Source: Diogma glabrata (taxonomy: Eukaryota; Arthropoda; Insecta; Diptera; Cylindrotomidae). From it: a DNA stretch of 64,000 nucleotides. Where the stretch lies: NCBI GenBank assembly GCA_963693315.1, contig OY856186.1, positions 372,708,850 through 372,772,849 on the forward strand, in the 5' to 3' direction. Made by a program: the position numbers and the translations under genes. Under the pieces are notes generated by a model that was not told the DNA's origin, searched no databases, and worked only from the letters and a program-made list of their open reading frames with translations. Below, piece after piece: positions 1 through 10,649 of this stretch; the first letter of the stretch is position 1; each line of letters begins with the position of its first letter.

Positions 1-15
1 GTAGCTCTATCAGTA

Positions 16-219
16 AGAGGTGCCGTTACACTATTACAATTGGTGCAGCCGGTATCTCTCGTCATCAGAGGTACCTCTACACAATTACAATTGGTGCAGC
101 CGGTATCTCTCGTCATCAGAGGTACCTCTACACTATTACAATTGGTGCAGCCGGTATCTCTCGTCATCAGAGGTACCTCTACACCATTACACATCGCTCA
201 GCTGCTATTGTGAAGCAGA
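16..219. repeat. 51-bp tandem repeat, about four units
   Basis: Units start at 16, 67, 118 and 169, each sharing a core reading ATTGGTGCAGCCGGTATCTC. The first three are almost identical and the fourth decays after about 20 bases. Because 51 is a multiple of 3, a repeated reading frame runs through the array, but nothing suggests it is a gene. A related but diverged sequence recurs at about 6,425-6,520, near LTR-A copy 1, so the array may be part of a long LTR or leader. Confidence 0.9.
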
Positions 220-555
220 TTTAATATATTTTCTTCAACCATCTATCATTGTTAGGCAGATTTAATAATATTCATCGATTGACTGCCATATCAAAGCAGA
301 ATTATATATTGTCATCATCCAGCTGCCATTGTTACTCAGATTTATACAATAATTTCATCAAGTGATTACTGTATCAAGACAGATTTATACATATCATTAT
401 CGGCCAGCTGCTATTATTGGTCAGATCTGATCAGTGTTGATCGTCAATCAGCTGCCATTGTTATTCAGATTTATACAATACTTTCATCAAGTGATTGCCG
501 TATCAAGACAGATTTATACATATCATCATCGGCCAGCTGCTATTATTGGGCAGAC
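220..555. repeat. Degenerate repeat with CAGCTGCCATTGTT / CAGATTTATACA motifs
   Basis: A block around 361-420 recurs at about 490-550 (spacing about 129 bases), with the shorter motifs CAGATTTATACA and CAGCTGCYATT scattered through the stretch. It follows directly on the 51-bp array and is probably its decayed continuation. No gene is visible. Confidence 0.6.
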
Positions 556-767
556 GTGATTCAACAAATTGCCATTGCTAGGCATGCATATTTTTTAAGG
601 GATTATGTTGCAGCTCTAATAAATAACCTCGTTCATCAAAGAAATTATAATACAGTCCACTGCCTTTATTGGGTGCTGCTAACAAGCATGTTTGTATCAG
701 AAAACGGCTTTGATAATAGCGAAACCGTTGTGGTGGTATTAGCAGCATCAACAGTGATTTTAGAAAC

Positions 768-2327
768 ATGAAGCGAATAAAATACGACGTTGCTATCCCA
801 AAAATTGATAAATTTTTGAAACGGCCTAGTATGCAGGAATATATTGCAGAAATGATTGCTATTGATGGTTTTAGTTTCCGTCAAGTTACAAGGAGTCGCG
901 TAATCAGAGAAGCTATGAGTGCAAAAGCTTTTAATTTTCCACGGAGTCCTACACAGATTAAACAACTGTTTATTGGATTTTACGATGAGAAAGTGCAGGA
1001 AATTATAAATAAAATTACTGCTCTCAAGTCATCAGGAAAAAAGTTTAGTCTATCGATGAGTGGACGAGTATCAACAACAAGCGATACATGGATGTACATT
1101 TGTATTACAATGCCAGTGATTCGGATAACCTTGGTTTAATAGCCATAAATGGAAGCTGCACAGCCGATAAAGCGTTAGAATTGGTCAACGATAAAATTAG
1201 TATTTTTAATTTATCCATGCAACTAGATATTGTTGCTGTCATGAGCCTTCGAGCAGCTGTTATGCAGAGTTTTGGAAAATTGTCCCCGGCACATCAGCAG
1301 TTATGCTATAATCACGGATTACATTTAGCTGTTTTAAAAACACTTTATGTGTCAAAAAAATCTACAAGTCACTCGAGTACGCAGAGTGATAATGAACCGG
1401 TGGTAGATGATGACACTGACACAGACGTGAATCTAGAGGAAATTCTTGATACCAGCTTAGAATCCGTTGAAGGGAACTTACACATCACAAACTTACAGCT
1501 AAGCCCATCATACGACACGGTTATAAAATCTATTAGAGAGATTGTGAAGGTGTTCAGACGATCCCCAATTAAAAATGGCAGTTTGCAAAAATATGTCGAG
1601 CCTATTGAGGTGAAAAATCTACAGCTGATTCAGGATTGTAAAAGCCGATACGCATCACAGTGGAGAATTTAATTCGAGAAGATGCGACAATGTTAACTGC
1701 TGAAGGGGCCCTAAAATTTTTATTTAATAGCCTTGAAACAATTAACTCCTTACTGAGTTGTGAGTTTCTTGACGCAATTAAGATAGAAATATTGAAACGA
1801 AGAGATAAACCGTTGATTTCGCTTTTAATATACCTGAATAATCCACGATCCTTTCAAAACGAAAAGAATCAATTTTTCAGTCTGGTGTCGAAAACAGAAA
1901 TAAATAAACTGGCAAGAACTCTTTCATCTCGAATGCTTGGGCCTATCAACTCAATCAATCACGATGATTCTGATGTACAACCAATTGATTTGGAAGTTCA
2001 ATCACATACGGAAGAATTATCATTGCAGGAGCAACAGCAGCTATCCATCGCAGAAACCGTCAAAGCTTATAATATTGTAGTAGGAGAAAATAAATTTCAT
2101 ACATTGAGCAAAGAATTTGCGATTCTTGAAAATACAGGCAAGAAAACTGACAATTTACAGCAATTATTTGATGCTTATCTACGATAAAACTTACATCTAC
2201 ACAAAACGAGCGAAATTTCTCAATTGCTAATGATTTTGTCACAAAAAAAAGGAATCGATTGGCCGATTCTACAATCAATGCTCTATGTTTTTTTAAGAGT
2301 TTTATGAAGAAAAATATTTCAAAATGA
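768..2327 (+). pseudogene. hAT transposase, broken (N-terminal region to hATC)
   Basis: This is a decayed cut-and-paste transposase of the hAT superfamily, read in at least three frames. An N-terminal helical region (about 768-1,045) leads to a DEWTS motif near 1,057, which is the expected first catalytic Asp region of the RNase-H-like fold. A second block (1,088-1,672) carries LCYNHGLHLAV, typical of the family. The second catalytic Asp is lost: where the family has DGA, the frame reads SLRAAVM near 1,240-1,262. A third block (1,660-2,187) leads into a clear hATC dimerisation domain (TQNERNFSIANDF near 2,200, then KKRNRLADSTINAL) that ends at the stop at 2,325-2,327. There are frameshifts near 1,045 and 2,185, and a probable deletion near 1,665. 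Terminal inverted repeats were not found. Function is inferred from the family; this copy cannot be active. Confidence 0.85.
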
Positions 2328-3180
2328 GTCAATTATTTGTTTAATTTTTGTTTTTTATTAATTTTGTTTTGTGATAGTGTGAAAGTACATACCATAGATA
2401 TATACATTCATATCCTAACGAACCTCCAAAACTACACAATGTAGTTTAATATTAATGGAACAAACGAAAATATCATAACAAAATTCATTATAATCCAATA
2501 TCACACAAAACCCATTTCTAATCCAAACCCCTATTTCATCATAAGATGCAACAATCATTCCCAAACATTACAACATATTGTTAAATCAAAAATTTCTATA
2601 AACATATTCTAAATCTTATTTTCATCATCCTATGAAATAAATTAACAATTTTTGTATACACAATATTGTCCATAAGCCAAAAGCCTCAGCTCAGCAGTTT
2701 TTACAAAGGTGTTTGCCTTTGTAAAAACTGCTGAGCTGAGGCTGTTAAAACATGTTGCAATTAAATACACATTCCCATAAACATCCAATTCAATTATCGA
2801 AATAATACTTCACAACAATGTATTGAACCCATATACATTATTCGAATTCTCACACCAAAAGTCCATTCTCAGCAATTCCTATAATACAAAACAAATTCTC
2901 ATAATCCAAACAAATATACAAATTTCCGTTCAAAAATGCCTAATTGCAACAATTTCTAATTATAATAATCCAAATAAATGAACATATTTCTAAAAACGAT
3001 AAAACAAAAATCCAAATAACTTAAAATGTTAAACGGAAATTAAGAATCCAATAACAACAAAAAACTCAAATTTTAATTAAACATTTCATAGAAAATGCAA
3101 AAGTTGCATTTTTCTATTCCCATTCAATATTTCATTCATAAAAATAATAATTTACAATTTTCTGATTGGTGGAAACCATT
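2328..3180. other. AT-rich, G-poor non-coding stretch
   Basis: No gene is visible. From about 2,400 to 3,130 the plus strand is rich in A, T and C and markedly poor in G, a strand asymmetry repeated at about 13,450-13,760. A perfect hairpin lies inside (separate entry). Both G-poor stretches are followed by TATA-like sequence and tandemly repeated leader-like DNA, so they may be equivalent parts of related retroelements. That link is inference. Confidence 0.5.
2682..2743. repeat. Perfect 28-bp inverted repeat (hairpin)
   Basis: The left arm 2,682-2,709 is exactly the reverse complement of the right arm 2,716-2,743, separated by the 6-base loop TGTTTG. Arms begin AGCCTCAGCTCAGCAG. The hairpin is more GC-rich than its surroundings. 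It is perfect over 28 pairs, so it is either recent or maintained. It could be a terminus of an element or a small hairpin RNA source; nothing else supports either. Confidence 0.9.
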
Positions 3181-3190
3181 CAAAACTTAA

Positions 3191-3229
3191 TATAAATACT
3201 ATCGAAAATTGTAGTAAAAAGTTCAGTTA
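3191..3229 (+). promoter_or_regulatory. TATA box plus Inr-like site
   Basis: TATAAAT at 3,191-3,197 lies 34 bases upstream of the A of TCAGT (3,223-3,227), which matches the arthropod initiator consensus TCAKTY in spacing and sequence. Downstream follows leader-like DNA with 73-bp tandem repeats and no ORF. It could be the promoter of an LTR element. Evidence is motif only. Confidence 0.4.
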
Positions 3230-3369
3230 TTATTAAATTATAGTGCAAGGCTACAAGTCTACACTGCACCGCGAAACACGGGGGTCCATCCTAATGGACC
3301 CATTTAGTCTGAAGTCCGAAAGTTAAAAACGTAGTAATAACGCCCGCCGGGAAAAACATTAAGTGAAAA

Positions 3370-3840
3370 ATAAGTGTTACAAAAAATCATTGCATATAAA
3401 ATCAATATATTAGTGTTGATCAAACTTCTTGATCAACGAAAACCAGTGTTACCAAAAATCATTGAAGGAAAAATTAATAAATTAGTGTTGATCAAATTTC
3501 TTGATCAAAGAAAATCAGTGTTACCAAAAAACCATTGAGTATAAAATTAATAAATTAATGTTGATCAAATTTCTTGATCAACTAAAATTAGTGTTACAAA
3601 AATCATTGAATATAAAATTAATAAATTAATGTTGATCAAAATCCGTGAAAATTAATGTTACAAAATATTATTGAATATAAAAATTTATAAATCATTATCG
3701 CTCAAATTTTCCGCTCAATGAAAATTAATGTTACAAAAAATTATTGAATATAAAAATTAATAAATCATGGTCGCTCAAATTTTTCGCTCAATGAAAATTA
3801 ATGTTACAAAAATTATTAAACATAAAATTATAAAATAAAG
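3370..3840. repeat. Tandem repeat, about 73-bp unit, seven copies
   Basis: The motif TGTTAC recurs at 3,375, 3,447, 3,519, 3,592, 3,655, 3,729 and 3,802 inside units of 63-74 bases. The first units hold an internal palindrome (TTGATCAA, spacer, TTGATCAA); in the last units it is replaced by GCTCAAATTTTTCGCTCA. The array lies 150 bases downstream of the TATA/Inr-like site, as expected of a retroelement leader, but no adjoining coding region survives. Confidence 0.85.
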
Positions 3841-4960
3841 TATTGATAACAGTTATAGAAACATTGTGTTCTCAAGTTTGTTAAGAAATAAATGGTGAAA
3901 ACATTATACAATAAAAAAGTGTTTTCAACAAAAAACCAACTAAGAGAAACCACGATCTTGAGATCTACAACACTAAGAGGTTAGAACCAGGTTGTAACGA
4001 AGTGTAACGAAGCTATTATTCAATCTTCATGAATTGGATTCGCACTGCTTTCCCACACACATTAAATTCGCATTAACAAAAACCTTGGTATTTATTTTCA
4101 CACTTTTATTTAATCTTCGCGATTTAGAGTAGCACTATTTCCCTACACGCATTAAATTTACATTAACAAAAACTTTCGTAGTTGTTTTCGCCTTTTTTTA
4201 ACATATTTTCTTACATTTATTTCGTAATCTGTTTTTTTTATAAATGTTTTCTAATTTTGATTGTGCAAACTCTTTAGTGGGTACATTAATTAACGATGAA
4301 AAAAATTTCCCAAGAACCTACCTCATCGTTTCGTTATTGCTAGAAAAACGGCGTTAGATCATTATAAATAGAAGGAGACAGCTGGCTTCTTTCTCTTAGT
4401 CTGGATATTCTTATTGGATGGATATTATGGAGCTTTGACAGAAAAATGGAGGTCAAAAGAAATATTTTCATGTGTTTTGATTGTGCTATGTGATAAAATC
4501 ATAAATTCTGTTGTTTCTGTTTTTATAAAATAATTATTTTACGTTTTAGTTCAATTATTAAGTAGCGCGTTATTGTTAATTTATTCAAACAAAAAAAAAT
4601 ATAGATATGTGTTTGTGTTGTCTAATATTCAAACAAAAAAGCTAGAAAACAATCAGCCATTTTGGTGATGATAATTATAATTAGCCTAAATTAACACAGA
4701 ATACTATATATAATTTCTGTTTTGGATAAAGAAAAAATGATTGCAATTAATTTTGGTAAGGTGAACAATTCTTTTATATTATTTTCGTAGTTTGGCAGTA
4801 ATTTATAAATTACAATTAACATTAAGTATTGTAGTAAATTAGAATAGTGAATAATGTTCGAATCTAATAAAAGCATTCAAAAACTGTGTCTTTATTATGT
4901 GTATCTAACAAGGAAGCATTATATGGTGGTTTTTAGGAAATCCCAGTGAAGATTACCCGA
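3841..4960. other. LTR-like remnant, related to 17,400-18,030
   Basis: Two diverged copies of a unit of about 90 bases lie at about 4,011-4,192 (ATTAAATT at 4,061 and 4,151). Further on, GTGGGTACATTAATTAACGA near 4,280 and TTATAAATAGAAGGAGAC near 4,362 have recognisable counterparts in the same order at 17,880-17,990. The two loci are therefore old copies of one repeat, probably an LTR. The rest (about 4,440-4,960) is AT-rich with no visible feature. Confidence 0.5.
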
Positions 4961-5344
4961 CTGATAGTAGAATCGAGTGAAATAAACCCAATTACTCTTA
5001 AATAATATTTTTTTTGTGGGACGATTAATGGAAATAACCTGTGCATCGGTCCGGAGTTCGTTGTGTGCGAGGACCTTATACATCAACCCGCATAAGAATC
5101 ATTAGTGCGTTGATGAACCGCCATATATCTCCATCTTGGAAGTATATTTCGTTGGGCGTAAAGCTTATTCGACAACTTAAACCCAGGCTTCGGTCATCTA
5201 CGCTCTCCATATTCATCCATCCAGTCGGTGACGTAGTGCCTGAACAAATATTTATATTATATCGGAGTCATACAACTACGATTGTCATCTTCAACAGTAT
5301 CCTGTTCAACATTGCCTGCATCAATAAATACCATAGTAATGTTA
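4961..5344. other. Moderate-GC stretch upstream of the 84-bp repeats
   Basis: Base composition is less AT-rich than its surroundings and a reading frame of 107 codons is open at 5,041-5,364. It has no recognisable domain and runs straight into the tandem array. It is best read as the 5' part of the LTR-A unit and not as a gene. Confidence 0.35.
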
Positions 5345-5700
5345 TACAACCACGCCTGCCATAGTTAACCGATCTGATTTAAATTGTATTTACCAACCTA
5401 TAATTGAAATCATTACAACCAATTATTGCTCAACCACATTTACATTATTGGATCAAGCCGATTTAAATTATATTTATCAACTTATAATTGAAACCATTAC
5501 AACCAATTATTGCTCAACCACATTTACATTAATTGATCAAGCTGATTTAAATTGCATATATCAACTTATAATTGAAACTATTACAACCAATTATTGCTCA
5601 ACCACATTTACATTATTTGATCAAGCTGATTTAAATTGCATTTATCAACTTATAATTGAAATTATTACAACCAACCGGTGTTCAACCACGCTTGCCATAC
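5345..5700. repeat. 84-bp tandem repeat, four units
   Basis: The point ATTGCTCAACC or its variant occurs at about 5,427, 5,511, 5,595 and 5,679, an exact 84-base period. As 84 is a multiple of 3, a 113-codon repetitive frame (5,448-5,789) stays open, which explains that ORF without invoking a protein. Confidence 0.9.
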
Positions 5701-5759
5701 TTCACAAAGCTGATTTATATTGTCTGTACCAACATATTAGGGGTGCTGATTCACAGCAT

Positions 5760-6283
5760 CGGAGCTCGTATATGTTATATTATCATTGACTAACCGGGCC
5801 CACCACCTTTATTTGTAACGGGGCCGTAAGGATGCTGTTCAACTAAGCGAAAGTTCAGGAGAGGGGGGATTTGACATCATCAAGGGGTGAGTAAATCTAA
5901 TAGACCTATATGTTAGAGTATGTGTGTGCAGGTACTTGGAGATATGCCAGTGTATATGAATGCGGGGTTGAATGTAGGTACGTATGTGTGAGGGTATGAG
6001 GTGCGAGAGCGTGTGAATGCGTTAAAATTAAAGGGGTGACGTGGTGATCGCGGCTTGTTTCACGTATGGGGGTCGCCAGAGTCTGTGTATTTCACTTACT
6101 TTTTATTTTGATCCGTCTGTATTCGAAATACGCGTACTATCCGCTTATTTGTGTTGAAGTAGCAGGTATTCGTTGTTCGACCCCACTTACTGAAGCTAGT
6201 TTGGTGCTCTAAATAAATCTCGCTAGGTATGCGGTCTGCTATGCCACTTCGCTGATCTATACCGAAGCAGCGGTTCTTTACAA
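5760..6283 (+). repeat. LTR-A copy 1 (LTR-like segment)
   Basis: This segment shares an ordered set of blocks with 26,390-26,600 plus 27,840-28,175 and with 38,496-38,953: a G-rich run and a GTGAGT (here 5,887-5,892), a GT-rich stretch, GGGGGTCGCCAGAGTC, TATTTGTG(C/T)TG, ACTGAAGCTAGTTT, and CCTCGCTAGGTATGCG. The third copy ends in CA shortly before a tRNA-Lys-type primer-binding site, so the family is most simply the 3' part of an LTR. Here the unit ends at TTCTTTACA and is followed by AAGGTAAGT, a good splice-donor match (6,285-6,290). Sequence divergence shows the copies are old. Confidence 0.65.
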
Positions 6284-6799
6284 GGTAAGTGGACCTTTTT
6301 TACTTAAATCCCACAAAGTAACAGGGTTCGGGTTAAACAATAACAACACTACGACTCATACAATTGGTACAATCAGTAAATCGCCACGATAAAATTTATA
6401 CACTGAATTCATTCAACACTTCAAAGAGTCACAGCCGGGTTCACCACCTCCCACAATTGACGCAGCCGGTATTTGAGCTCTTCAGAGGTACACTAGCACC
6501 TCCCACAGTTGATAGCATTACACAATTTCCAATATAAAACTTAAGACAAACCCGAACATAAATATTTTTCGAGATTTCTCGAGAATTCTCGAGAAAATGG
6601 GTATAAAATATCTTTTTTCGAGAAATGAAAAAAATCGAGAAATTGGACACACTAGACATAATGTTAAAAAGGAAAAATATAAAAAAAATTCTCATTGAAC
6701 AAAATTTCAACACTGTGCATAGTTAATATGGAAACGAAAAATATCGATAAACCCCCTTCCGTTTCTTATATGAAAAAATATCTCATAAAGCGCAGCATA
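6284..6799. other. Leader-like DNA with TCGAGA motif cluster
   Basis: No gene is visible. At about 6,425-6,520 the sequence GACGCAGCCGGTATTTGAGC resembles the 51-bp repeats at the window start. Between about 6,568 and 6,645 the words CGAGA, TTCTCGAGA and TCGAGAAA are clustered, giving overlapping short palindromes. Confidence 0.5.
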
Positions 6800-6970
6800 T
6801 TTTTTTTTTTAAATGAATGAAAAATCACCTTATTCTTGTTTACTGATTTTTATTATTTATTATTTTTTATTATATACGCATTTCGAAAGCTATGCTTTCA
6901 TCATCTGTAGTGTATAAAAAATACTACAGATGATGAAAGTGTTGTGCCTTAGAGGAAATAATGTACCATT

Positions 6971-7236
6971 TGTTTTTTCTGCATACACCTTATATTATTC
7001 ACACGAAAATAAGAAATAAAATAAATTTTATTTATTATATATCATTTATTATTATACTACTATAGTTTCAATCTCTGTGAGATCATCAACTGGTATTGAA
7101 TTGCATATCAATACCAGTTGATGATCTCACAGAGATTGAAACTATAGTAGTATAATAATGAATGATATATAATAAATAAAATTTATTTTATTTCTTATTT
7201 TCGTGTGAATAATATAAGGTGTATGCAGAAAAAACA
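6971..7236. repeat. 266-bp near-perfect palindrome
   Basis: Arms 6,971-7,099 and 7,108-7,236 (129 bases each) pair at all but one position by eye, with loop ATTGCATA. Transcription would give a hairpin RNA with a stem of about 129 bp. It lies wholly within the TIR element. Confidence 0.92.
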
Positions 7237-7504
7237 AACATTTTGATACTATGGATTATTCACGTCACTCCAACGAAGAATTTTTTCAAATTATTCCAAT
7301 GTCCCATTTATAAATAAAACACTCACACAAACGAACTGATTTAATACGAAAATATTTAATTGTTTTATTTTTTCTGAAACGATGTTTATTTTATTTACAC
7401 TCACTTTATCAATTTGATTAACAAATTGTTCTTTGGATAAACCCTTAAAAAGTATGTATTTATCTTAACAGTTAGAAATTTTCTGTATCTCTTAAAACAC
7501 TAGA

Positions 7505-7735
7505 ACTATCCACTTAACAGCTTGACTGTATGATTGTTTAACACATAAAAATCTTTACTTACAGAATGACTGATTGATTAACTTAACAGATTGTCTGCAT
7601 GATTGTTTAACACATAAGAATATTAACTTAACAGAATTACTGAATGCTTGTATAACACATAAAAATCTTTACTTAACAGATTGACTGAATGATTAACTTA
7701 ACAGATTTACTGAATGATTTTTTAAACCGAAAAAT
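7505..7735. repeat. Tandem repeat, about 45-bp unit
   Basis: Units share AACAGATTGACTGAATGATTG and TTTAACACATAAAAATCTTT; AACAG recurs near 7,516, 7,585, 7,630, 7,675 and 7,700. Five or so imperfect units are visible inside the TIR element. Confidence 0.7.
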
Positions 7736-8205
7736 ATTTACTAAAATTAACAGAGAGTACTTTAATTGACTTCACGGATTATTTCTTGCAGACTACCCAA
7801 CTTTACTGACCGATATTTCTTATATTCAATTTTTTGGTGTCAATTATGACATTATTTAAAAACAAATTATAAAATTGTTTAATTGTTTATAAACAAATTT
7901 CAGTTTTCTTTTTACATAATTGTTTAAATAGAACCAATAATTATTGTTTTTAAGTAATATTGAAATAATGCTGATATTGAATTTAAAAGGTAAAAAGATT
8001 TTGAAATGTTATTCATTAAAATAACAGCATTATAACAGCATTTAATTTTGGTTCGGATTTATGTTTTAATTAAGAATGGCAGCATTTGGGTTAATATTGG
8101 GTCAATATACAACAAAAGCATAGCTTTCGAAATGCGTATATAGTAAAAAATAATAAAAATCAGTAAACAAGAATAAGGTGCTTTTTCGTTCATTTTTTAA
8201 AAAAT

Positions 8206-8754
8206 CAAAGCGATGCGGTAGATCGCTGTTCGTGAAAAAAAAATAGCGATTACCACTTTGCTTTATTTACGCTGAACCTAGTAGATATAACCTCAAAAAA
8301 ATGATTTGATATAATGTTGTTTAACATATATGAACTTATGACGAGTTTTGTAACATAAACTCACCTTTAAATTTTAATTTGAAATAGATTTTGTACAATA
8401 AACCGTATACAAAATTAATTAAAACATATAAAATTTCGAAAACGATTATTGAAAAATGAAATGAAATTAATAAGAATATTAAGATCAAAGCGATTTCCTC
8501 CAACTGATTTTGTCTTGAAGCCATCTATTGTAAGTTTAAAATGTAAATAGCTAAGACACTTTTTTTAAAAATCAAAAATAAAAACATTATAATTTAATCC
8601 TTTCTAGGAAAAATATGTATCATTTTATTAAAAGTTAGTACTTAAAATCACAATAAATAAAATATTCCTCATTAAAATTAAATTCTTTTATTTATATCCG
8701 TGAAATATATATAAAATACATACAATAAATTGATAAGTTGTTTAAGGGAAGCTT
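8206..8754. other. AT-rich stretch, nothing recognised
   Basis: No ORF, repeat or motif stands out. It separates the TIR element from the helicase pseudogene and would include the former 3' UTR of that gene if it was carried along. Confidence 0.5.
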
Positions 8755-9285
8755 ACTGTATGAAGATAGGTCAATTTCATCTGGTAATTTAGTAATGTTA
8801 ACATCAAATCTATCTTGAACTTCGTTTAAAATTTTAGCATCAATTTCATCTGATACATAGGTAATTGCAAGACCTTTGGCACCAAAACGACCCAGTTCTT
8901 GCAATCCTGTGTAGGTAAGTATCGGAATCTTCTGGCATATCATAATTGAATACAATATTTACTCGTTCAATATCCATTCCTCGTCCAAATAAATTTGTTG
9001 CAACCAAAATACGCTGAAAAAAACAAAAATATATTATTATATTAGTTTTTATAACTTAATAGATGTAGCTTACTTTTTGAAAATCTTTAAACTGTTGATA
9101 TCTGGATAATCGTTCCCCTTGCACCATTCCTCTATGAATGTCAATAGCGAGGAAATTTTGTTCAGTAACAACTGTGCGTCTAGAAGTTCAAACAATTTTT
9201 TCTTTTTCTCAATTTCCTTCAACTTAACGTAATGCTGTTGTAATCCGTGGAGGGTAAGTTTTGCTTCATCATCGTCTTATACTTC
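8755..9285 (-). pseudogene. UAP56/Hel25E-like DEAD-box helicase, 3' fragment
   Basis: UAP56 (DDX39B; Hel25E in flies) is the conserved mRNA-export and splicing helicase of the TREX complex. On the minus strand the helicase C-terminal domain is readable: [20 protein letters not shown] near 9,265-9,206, then IHRGM and [12 protein letters not shown], then [19 protein letters not shown] (9,013 downward), [42 protein letters not shown] and [10 protein letters not shown] near 8,758. An intron of 60 bases with GTAAGC donor and TTTTTTCAG acceptor separates FKDFQK from RILVATN, at 9,073-9,014, so this is not a retrocopy. Defects: about 25 residues missing after LFELLD (motif region VIFVKS), a one-base loss in the RAGRFG motif near 8,905, and an in-frame stop just upstream of DDDEAK. 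The N-terminal RecA domain is absent. It is a truncated genomic duplicate, possibly moved by a transposon. Confidence 0.92.
9014..9073 (-). other. Intron of the helicase pseudogene
   Basis: GT (9,073-9,072) and AG (9,015-9,014) are in place, with a pyrimidine-rich acceptor, and splicing would join FKDFQK to RILVATN exactly as in the protein family. At 60 bases it is a typical short insect intron. Confidence 0.85.
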
Positions 9286-9374
9286 CATCGGCTATTAATT
9301 GAATTGTGAAGAGAACAAATATTATGATAACTGAAATGAATCTAAACACAAAAATTGATTGTTTCCATATACTA

Positions 9375-9522
9375 ATACATAGCTATACATATGATATATA
9401 TTTATATAGCGCGATTAGCTATACATATTATATATATATTTATATATCGCGATTCATAAGAATCGCAATATATAATATGCATAGCTAATCGCGCTATATA
9501 AATATATATGTATAGCTATGTA
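9375..9522. repeat. Imperfect palindrome of about 148 bp
   Basis: The left arm contains ATACATAGCTATACAT and ATAGCGCGATTAGCTATA; the right arm contains their reverse complements. The centre is GCGATT-cataag-AATCGC at 9,449-9,466. AT-rich, with no gene. It is palindromic-MITE-like. Confidence 0.75.
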
Positions 9523-9719
9523 TATATGAATATGTATATATGAATTATATAAATAAAGCTATGTATATATGAATATGAAGCAAAACCCTTTCTTCACAAA
9601 TACTCACCAATATTATTTATTTCAAATTTACATATTTAAACAACAAAACAAAAAACGATACCAATTAACAATATGATATAAGAATTAAATGCAAGCGCGT
9701 AACACTAATAATGTCAAAG

Positions 9720-9756
9720 TTCGAAATCTGCAAATTAGCGATTTGCAGATTTCGAA
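9720..9756. repeat. Perfect 16-bp hairpin
   Basis: TTCGAAATCTGCAAAT (9,720-9,735), 5-base loop, then its exact reverse complement (9,741-9,756). A third copy of GCGATTTGCAGATTT follows at about 9,770. Confidence 0.85.
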
Positions 9757-10640
9757 TTTGTATATTTGCAGCGATTTGCAGATTTTATCGACGAAATGGG
9801 CCACGAAATCTATCAAGTATTTATGTTTTATGATGAATATACACACCAAATAAACAAATTTTCACCGTAGCAAGTGGCTAACGTTTGTTTAATCTCATTT
9901 TGAAAAATCTTATTTTTAAAGATAAACTTCGAAAATTATATAGGTCAACGAAACCTCCAATATCATAAGCCTGCTTCATTTTTTAGCATAGAAAAAATCG
10001 TGAATTTGTAGCGCCATATTGAAATTAAATCTTAATATAAAAAAATTCAAAATATATTTAACATAAAAAAATTCAAAAACACAACATAATCCAATTTCTT
10101 GTATATGGCAATGTTCATTGAGTTTTTAGTATGACGTCAATCAAGAGGGCTATGAAGAAGATTGGAGGCTTTGAGGACACCGTGCTGCATAGTTTTAGTC
10201 GATTTTAGTTTTAGTCGATTTACAGATTTCGGAGAAATGTGAAACGACATTTTTTATAAATATATATAAAATCAATCAATATGTATGTATTGTGATAAAT
10301 ATACCAAATAAACAAAAATTTCACCGTAGCAAGTGATTAAGGTTTGAAAAATCTAAGTTTAAAAAAAATTGTTTAAGTAACTGAAAATTATATTTAATTC
10401 AAATTTTATTTGAAATAGTTATATATATAATATAATTTGTGATTATATTATTATAATATACATTCAGTAAATATTTGTGTACTGAAAATAAATATTGAAA
10501 TTAATCTTATTCGATATTCGATAGATTAACCAGGTGAATATTAAATCAATGACACTAAAACTAAATCTTTTACTTATATTTATGTTTATAATTCTAAGCT
10601 ATGTTTAATATCGAAAGGTTATCGAAAACGGATAAACAAA
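9757..10640. repeat. AT-rich DNA with a direct repeat pair
   Basis: A block including ACCAAATAAACAAA and TTTCACCGTAGCAAGTG occurs at about 9,840-9,880 and again at about 10,295-10,335, with similar flanks, so this is an old direct duplication about 455 bases apart. No gene is seen. Confidence 0.6.
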
Positions 10641-10649
10641 TTATTGTCA

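Larger units (their letters stand above)
6800..8205. mobile_element. TIR element of about 1.4 kb, non-autonomous
   Basis: Left TIR about 6,800-6,898 and right TIR about 8,111-8,205 are inverted copies over about 95 bases with small gaps; both include CACCTTATTCTTGTTTACTG and CGCATTTCGAAAGCTATGC. Inside are a short hairpin (6,895-6,911 with 6,923-6,939), a 266-bp palindrome and a 45-bp tandem array. No transposase ORF exists, so this is a MITE or foldback-type element. A target-site duplication was not established. Confidence 0.75.

Noticed and set aside
20..265. 81-codon ORF of 17-residue repeats (LHYYNWCSRYLSSSEVP)
   Set aside because: It is the translation of the 51-bp tandem array; its period is a multiple of 3, so the frame stays open without selection.
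3250..3300. tRNA-like fold around GGGGGTCCATCCTAATGGACCC
   Set aside because: One strong stem (GGTCCAT/ATGGACC) but no T-loop, anticodon arm or A/B box set.
5448..5789. 113-codon ORF of 28-residue repeats
   Set aside because: Product of the 84-bp tandem array for the same reason.
8692..8955. 87-codon ORF as an intact small protein
   Set aside because: Its middle is the end of UAP56 but both ends are out-of-frame or 3' flanking DNA.
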